Shown piece by piece: positions 7,828 to 10,581 of a stretch of 10,581 nt of DNA. The stretch lies in contig JAOTXR010000037.1 of assembly GCA_029862285.1 (NCBI GenBank), forward strand, positions 1 through 10,581, written 5' to 3'. Source of the stretch: Gammaproteobacteria bacterium. GTDB lineage: Bacteria > Pseudomonadota > Gammaproteobacteria > Steroidobacterales > JABDKV01. Under the pieces are notes generated by a model. It saw nothing but the letters and a program-made list of their open reading frames with translations. It did not search any database and was not told the origin of the DNA. The position numbers were made by a program, and so were the translations under genes. The stretch's first letter is position 1; every line of letters begins with the position of its first letter.

Positions 7828-8232
7828 ATGGCGAGAATTGCAGACATCGAGGGTATCGGCCCGGCATTCGCCGAGAAACTGCAGGGCTGTGGGATTAAGA
7901 GCACCGATCAACTCCTGGAAAAGGGTGGCGACCCGAAGGGCCGCAAGGAAATCGCAGCCAAAGCCGGATTGAACGAGAAACAGATTCTCGGCTGGGTGAA
8001 TCGTGCAGACCTGTCCCGCATCAAGGGGGTTGGCAGCGAGTATGCCGATCTACTCGAGTGTGCCGGTGTGGACACCGTACCGGAACTCAAGGGCCGTAGC
8101 GCCAAGAATCTTCATAGCAAGATGGTTGAGATCAACGATAAGAAGAAACTGGTGCGCAAGTTGCCGACGGCCGACCAGGTCGGTGACTGGGTAGCCCAGG
8201 CCAAGAAACTGAAACGCGCCGTAAACTATTGA
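7828..8232 (+). CDS. DUF4332 helix-hairpin-helix protein
   Basis: A 134-residue cytoplasmic protein with two helix-hairpin-helix-like segments: I-E-G-I-G-P-A-F-A-E-K-L (7-18) and I-K-G-V-G-S-E-Y-A-D-L-L (65-76). These are typical of DUF4332 proteins, which resemble the non-specific DNA-binding HhH units of polymerases and topoisomerases. The molecular role of the family is not established; non-sequence-specific nucleic acid binding is the usual inference. ATG 7828 was chosen over a longer in-frame reading from 7696 because GGAGG (7816-7820) lies 7 nt upstream and the longer form would begin inside the preceding gene without a ribosome binding site. The strong ribosome binding site, a possible promoter of its own and the strong terminator downstream mark it as an independent, probably well-expressed gene. 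Confidence 0.85.
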   Translation: MARIADIEGIGPAFAEKLQGCGIKSTDQLLEKGGDPKGRKEIAAKAGLNEKQILGWVNRADLSRIKGVGSEYADLLECAGVDTVPELKGRSAKNLHSKMVEINDKKKLVRKLPTADQVGDWVAQAKKLKRAVNY

Positions 8233-8251
8233 TTTAGAGTTTATTGATAGT

Positions 8252-8281
8252 AAAAAGCCGGGGCTTGCCCCGGCTTTTTTT
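8252..8281 (+). terminator. Strong intrinsic terminator after the DUF4332 gene
   Basis: An 8-bp GC-rich stem, AGCCGGGG (8256-8263) and CCCCGGCT (8268-8275), closes a CTTG tetraloop and runs into seven T residues (8275-8281). A run of A residues (8252-8256) on the 5' side could also make it work on the minus strand. It starts 20 nt after the DUF4332 stop codon. Confidence 0.93.
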
Positions 8282-8397
8282 ACATTCTGTGTCACCCGTT
8301 ACTTTTTGCGGAATTAGTTTAAACATTGCAAAAGTCGATCGCTGGTACTGCCGCTGTAACCGATAATAGATCGTCGCAAACTCCAAGGAGGCAACTA

Positions 8398-8589
8398 ATG
8401 CGGTTTTACCTTCGCAAATCCCGTCGCAACAAGAAGACAGTTGTGAACAAGAATACCAGCCGTCAGCGGCCGGAGGCGCCGGGCGTCGCACGGGAGAACC
8501 CGGGTTACGATCCCTACGACACCATGCCTGGCGTGCCGCGCGACAAATTCGGCATGTACCGTCGCGCCGATGGCAAATGGTCCTTCTAG
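8398..8589 (+). CDS. Small basic hypothetical protein, 63 aa
   Basis: I do not recognise this protein. It has a strongly basic N-terminus (R/K-rich over residues 2-23), a Pro/Gly-rich middle, and a C-terminal part with several aromatic residues ending G-K-W-S-F. No membrane segment, signal peptide or cysteine is present. The evidence for a real gene is a perfect Shine-Dalgarno sequence, AAGGAGG (8385-8391), 6 nt before ATG 8398, and its position just after a terminator; a GATAAT box (8362-8367) could be its -10, though no good -35 is seen. An in-frame TTG at 8326 would add 24 residues but has no ribosome binding site. The basic N-terminus would suit nucleic acid or ribosome binding, which is a guess. 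Confidence 0.65.
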   Translation: MRFYLRKSRRNKKTVVNKNTSRQRPEAPGVARENPGYDPYDTMPGVPRDKFGMYRRADGKWSF

Positions 8590-8599
8590 ACAATATCCG

Positions 8600-8619
8600 C
8601 CTGGCCGGTTCCTGGCCGG
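8600..8619. repeat. Tandem direct repeat CCTGGCCGG x2
   Basis: Two copies of CCTGGCCGG separated by TT lie just after the stop codon of the 63-aa gene. Because GGCC is self-complementary the two copies could fold into a weak hairpin, but no T-run follows, so it does not look like an intrinsic terminator. Confidence 0.7.
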
Positions 8620-8650
8620 GTCTGCCTGAACATAACATCTGACGCCGAGA

Positions 8651-8678
8651 CAAAAAGAACCCCGCGATTAGGCGGGGT
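8651..8678 (-). terminator. Intrinsic terminator oriented for minus-strand transcription
   Basis: The arms ACCCCGC (8659-8665) and GCGGGGT (8672-8678) form a 7-bp stem with a 6-nt loop. Read on the minus strand the stem is followed by TC and then five T residues (8656-8652). On the plus strand no T-run follows, so it would not end the transcript of the 63-aa gene; it implies transcription from the right. Confidence 0.7.
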
Positions 8679-8738
8679 CAGGTCCGGCGGTGGTGTTGTT
8701 GTTGTTATTTTCTTGTTGTAGTTATTTCTCGCGGTAAT

Positions 8739-8772
8739 CGAAGAAGGGTTAACTGGGACAGTTCACTCTTCG
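8739..8772. other. Imperfect hairpin (possible structured RNA element)
   Basis: Outer arms CGAAGA (8739-8744) and TCTTCG (8767-8772) and inner arms AACTG (8751-8755) and CAGTT (8759-8763) are both perfect, separated by an asymmetric internal loop (6 nt and 3 nt) and closed by a GGA triloop. Either strand could fold. It lies 60 nt upstream of the minus-strand terminator, across an A/C-rich linker as read on that strand. Confidence 0.45.
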
Positions 8773-9138
8773 CAGATGTCACAGTAAGGGTGTGTCATTC
8801 AGGTCGGGGAACCCTGTGGACACGTTATTTGCAGTTGTTATCTCCTTAGCTGTTTCTACCGTTATGTCACGCGACTCCTCTTGCGGGAGTTTGTTGCAAC
8901 ACTCATCCACCTAGAAGCAGGTTTTGTGCCAAGCAATGGAGCTTGCATGGGAATCAGCAAGATACGAGGCGTAGCCCTAAACTTATGTAAAATATAGGGA
9001 AAAATAGGGGTACCGATTGCTGCAGGATGTAAGAAATGCCGACAGGCGCTATTGTCTGGTCTTTCTGATGGTGGAAAACGGGTGGCTGAATATTGTTGCA
9101 GGCCGTAGTCTGAGTGTGTCGAAGGTGCGGAGTCTGAG

Positions 9139-9993
9139 ATGTCCGGTGATTTTGAACGTATCGCGGCCGCGATCCGGTTTATCGACGAATCGGTAGACCA
9201 GCAGCCGTCGCTGGAGGAAGTTGCGCTGGCGGCCGGTGTCAGCGTTTCTCATTGCCAGAGGCTGTTCCGGCGCTGGGCGGGTGTCAGCCCCAAGCGGTTC
9301 CTGCAGTTTTTGACTGTCCGGCATGCCAAGCAGTTGCTCGACGAGTCCGCCAGTGTTTTGGATGCCTCGCTGGAGGTCGGGTTGTCCAGTCCCTCGCGGC
9401 TGCACGACCAGTTTATTTCCGTCGAAGCGGTCAGCCCGGGGGAGTATCAGCGCAAGGGTCATGGGCTGGAGATCCGCTATGGTCATCACACCAGTGCTTT
9501 TGGTGACGTTTTGGTAGCAGTGACCGACCGGGGCATATGTGGTCTGGCCTTCTGTGATGACGCCCGGAAAGATACTGAACTGGCGCGACTCAAAAAACTC
9601 TGGCCGGGTGCGAGCTTCGCGAATTCGGATGCTGATACCGCGCCGCTGGTGCAACAGCTCGAATATCCGGCCGACGCAGCGCATCCGTTGTCGTTGCTGG
9701 TAACGGGTACTAACTTTCAGTTGCAGATTTGGCAGGCATTGTTGCGGATCCCGCGTGGCACCGTGTGTACCTATGGTCAGCTGGCGACAATCGCCGGACA
9801 GGCCGGTAGCGCACGGGCAACGGGTACTGCGGTCGGGGCCAATCACATCGCCTGGCTGATTCCCTGCCATCGCATTATCCGTAGCACCGGTGAAACCGGG
9901 CAGTACCGCTGGGGCAGAACCCGCAAGCGGGCGATGCTCGCATGGGAAGCCGCCCATACGGCAGGGCGCACCATCGAGGCGGCCGTAAGCTGA
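9139..9993 (+). CDS. AraC-type HTH domain fused to O6-methylguanine-DNA methyltransferase (Ada-like)
   Basis: A 284-residue DNA repair protein. Residues about 5-105 are an AraC-family DNA-binding domain with two helix-turn-helix units (first near E26-F43, second near D75-F92). Residues about 108-190 correspond to the ribonuclease-H-like N-terminal part of alkyltransferases, and 191-272 to the alkyltransferase domain. The acceptor cysteine is C243 in I-P-C-H-R, followed by the G-Y/Q-Y-R-W-G region seen in Ada (here Q-Y-R-W-G, 255-259). The protein should remove alkyl groups from O6-alkylguanine in a suicide reaction. Compared with E. coli Ada it lacks the N-terminal zinc domain that accepts methyl groups from phosphotriesters and switches Ada to an activator. 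This shorter architecture is known in many bacteria. GGAG (9129-9132) lies 6 nt before the ATG. Confidence 0.9.
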   Translation: MSGDFERIAAAIRFIDESVDQQPSLEEVALAAGVSVSHCQRLFRRWAGVSPKRFLQFLTVRHAKQLLDESASVLDASLEVGLSSPSRLHDQFISVEAVSPGEYQRKGHGLEIRYGHHTSAFGDVLVAVTDRGICGLAFCDDARKDTELARLKKLWPGASFANSDADTAPLVQQLEYPADAAHPLSLLVTGTNFQLQIWQALLRIPRGTVCTYGQLATIAGQAGSARATGTAVGANHIAWLIPCHRIIRSTGETGQYRWGRTRKRAMLAWEAAHTAGRTIEAAVS

Positions 9994-10581
9994 ACAATCA
10001 GGATGAACTGAGCCTGGAGATCGGGGGTCAGGTCTTTTGCGGTGTGCACTGGCAGCGTTCCGGTGTCGTGCCTGTCATAGCTTTGCACGGCTGGCTGGAT
10101 AACGCTGCAACGTGGTCACGTTTGCTGCCGTTACTCGATTCCGACGAAGTTTTGGCGCTAGATCTTGCCGGACATGGCAGGTCGGACCATCGTCCACCAT
10201 CGGTGCCCTATCATTTTATCGACAACGTCGGCGATGTTATTGCCGTTGCCGACGCGATGGGCTGGCAGCGTTTTGGACTGCTGGGTCATTCGCTCGGCGC
10301 ATCTGTCGCGACCCTGGTTGCCGGAACGGTGCCGGATCGGGTCAGCCGGCTAATCTGTATTGAGGGCTTCGGCCCGCTGACCACGGCGGCGGAAAAAGCG
10401 CCGCGGCAGCTGGCGAAGTCGATCGCGCGCTATCACGGTTCCGCCGGCAGTGTGCGCTTGTACGATTCGGTAGAAGCAGCAGCGCGGACCCGCGCCGAGG
10501 CTACCAAAGTAAGTATCGGCGCTGCCCGGATATTGTGTGAGCGCGGTACGCGGATAGAGAATGGGCAGGTTTGCTGGAGTT
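9942..10581 (+). CDS. Alpha/beta hydrolase, serine hydrolase-like (SERHL type), 3' truncated by the window
   Basis: The frame stays open to the window end (about 213 codons) and encodes an alpha/beta-hydrolase fold. Visible are the oxyanion-hole segment L-H-G-W-L-D-N-A-A-T-W, the strand-turn motif L-D-L-A-G-H-G-R-S-D-H-R-P-P, and the nucleophile elbow G-H-S-L-G with the catalytic serine. The phrases H-G-W-L-D-N and Y-H-F-I-D resemble the serine hydrolase-like (SERHL) group, whose substrates are mostly unknown. The catalytic Asp and His lie beyond the window. The start is uncertain: the first in-frame ATG (9942) would overlap the alkyltransferase gene by 52 nt with no clear ribosome binding site, whereas the conserved sequence seems to begin near 9990-10020, where only CTG codons are in frame (9990, 10008). 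The close spacing suggests co-transcription with the gene upstream. Confidence 0.82.
   Translation, partial: MGSRPYGRAHHRGGRKLNNQDELSLEIGGQVFCGVHWQRSGVVPVIALHGWLDNAATWSRLLPLLDSDEVLALDLAGHGRSDHRPPSVPYHFIDNVGDVIAVADAMGWQRFGLLGHSLGASVATLVAGTVPDRVSRLICIEGFGPLTTAAEKAPRQLAKSIARYHGSAGSVRLYDSVEAAARTRAEATKVSIGAARILCERGTRIENGQVCWS

Larger units (their letters stand above)
8590..9138. other. Gene-poor intergenic region with structured elements
   Basis: About 550 bases without a convincing protein gene. It holds a tandem pair of CCTGGCCGG (8600-8608, 8611-8619), a minus-strand terminator, a GTT microsatellite (8695-8706), an imperfect hairpin (8739-8772), a weak inverted repeat (ACTCC/GGAGT, near 8884-8900), and an AT-rich stretch with near-repeats (8987-9010). 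On the minus strand, 8779-8910 is open for 43 codons from a GTG but has no ribosome binding site. The part nearest 9139 is presumably the leader of the AraC/alkyltransferase gene, for which I found no convincing -35/-10 pair. Confidence 0.6.

Noticed and set aside
8234..8653. 139-codon open frame on the minus strand
   Set aside because: It runs through the strong terminator at 8252-8281 and opposite the 63-aa gene; its product is rich in Cys and Arg without any motif, and no ribosome binding site is evident.
8675..8690. GGTCAGGTCCGG, resembling the conserved loop of bacterial SRP (4.5S) RNA
   Set aside because: The conserved GAAGGAAGCAGCC continuation and the long pairing stem of SRP RNA are absent, so the match is chance.
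8820..8850. Possible tmRNA-like tag (a GCA codon after a short lead on the minus strand)
   Set aside because: No alanine-rich tag ending in a stop and no tRNA-like TTCGANTCC/CCA end is present.
9082..9102. Possible sigma-54 promoter (TGGC followed by TTGCA)
   Set aside because: The GG and GC elements are 12 nt apart instead of the required 10.
9049..9957. 302-codon open frame on the minus strand
   Set aside because: It is antisense to the AraC/alkyltransferase gene, which has clear motifs including I-P-C-H-R; no domain is recognisable in the antisense product.
1..10581. CRISPR arrays, insertion sequences, tRNA genes and attachment sites
   Set aside because: I saw no regularly spaced repeats, transposase-like frames, terminal inverted repeats or tRNA cloverleaf features.

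Overview
The window is a stretch of proteobacterial chromosome, most likely from a gammaproteobacterium. This rests on moderately high GC, tight proteobacterial-style gene packing, and the family flavour of the Ada-like and serine-hydrolase-like proteins; no rRNA or other taxonomic marker is present. Bases 1-6752 hold seven same-strand genes of an alternative complex III (ACIII), the bacterial quinol:electron-acceptor oxidoreductase that replaces the cytochrome bc1 complex. In order they are the 3' end of the multihaem cytochrome c gene actA (cut by the window edge), the molybdopterin-oxidoreductase-like subunit B1, the four-cluster iron-sulfur subunit B2, the NrfD-type quinol subunit ActC, the two-helix membrane protein ActD, the monohaem cytochrome c ActE, and the second NrfD-like subunit ActF. 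Four of the six junctions overlap or are nearly contiguous; the other two gaps are 17 and 33 nt. One polycistronic mRNA is therefore likely. The start of actA and the operon promoter lie outside the window.

In the characterised ACIII complexes B1 and B2 form one fused protein, ActB. Here they are two genes, and B1 keeps a complete four-cysteine motif for an N-terminal [4Fe-4S] cluster while showing no cysteine that could ligate molybdenum. Electrons would run from quinol (ActC) through the B2 clusters to the haems of ActA and ActE.

An unusual fusion gene follows actF by 21 nt: an N-terminal SRPBCC/START-type lipid-binding domain joined to a CBS-domain pair. Because Coq10-type SRPBCC proteins bind quinones and CBS pairs sense adenine nucleotides, a link to the quinol oxidase is attractive but is inference only. 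Next comes a separate small unit: a 134-aa DUF4332 helix-hairpin-helix protein with a strong ribosome binding site, a candidate promoter overlapped by an 8-bp dyad, and a strong intrinsic terminator at 8252-8281. A 63-aa basic protein with a strong Shine-Dalgarno sequence follows at 8398-8589.

Bases 8590-9138 have no convincing protein gene. They hold a minus-strand-oriented intrinsic terminator (8651-8678), an imperfect hairpin (8739-8772), a GTT microsatellite and AT-rich repeats, and could encode a minus-strand small RNA. The right end carries a fused AraC-type DNA-binding/O6-alkylguanine-DNA alkyltransferase gene (9139-9993), overlapped or abutted by a partial alpha/beta hydrolase gene that runs off the window.

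The most interesting points are the split, cluster-retaining ActB, the SRPBCC-CBS fusion behind the ACIII operon, and the structured gene-free region near 8650-9050.
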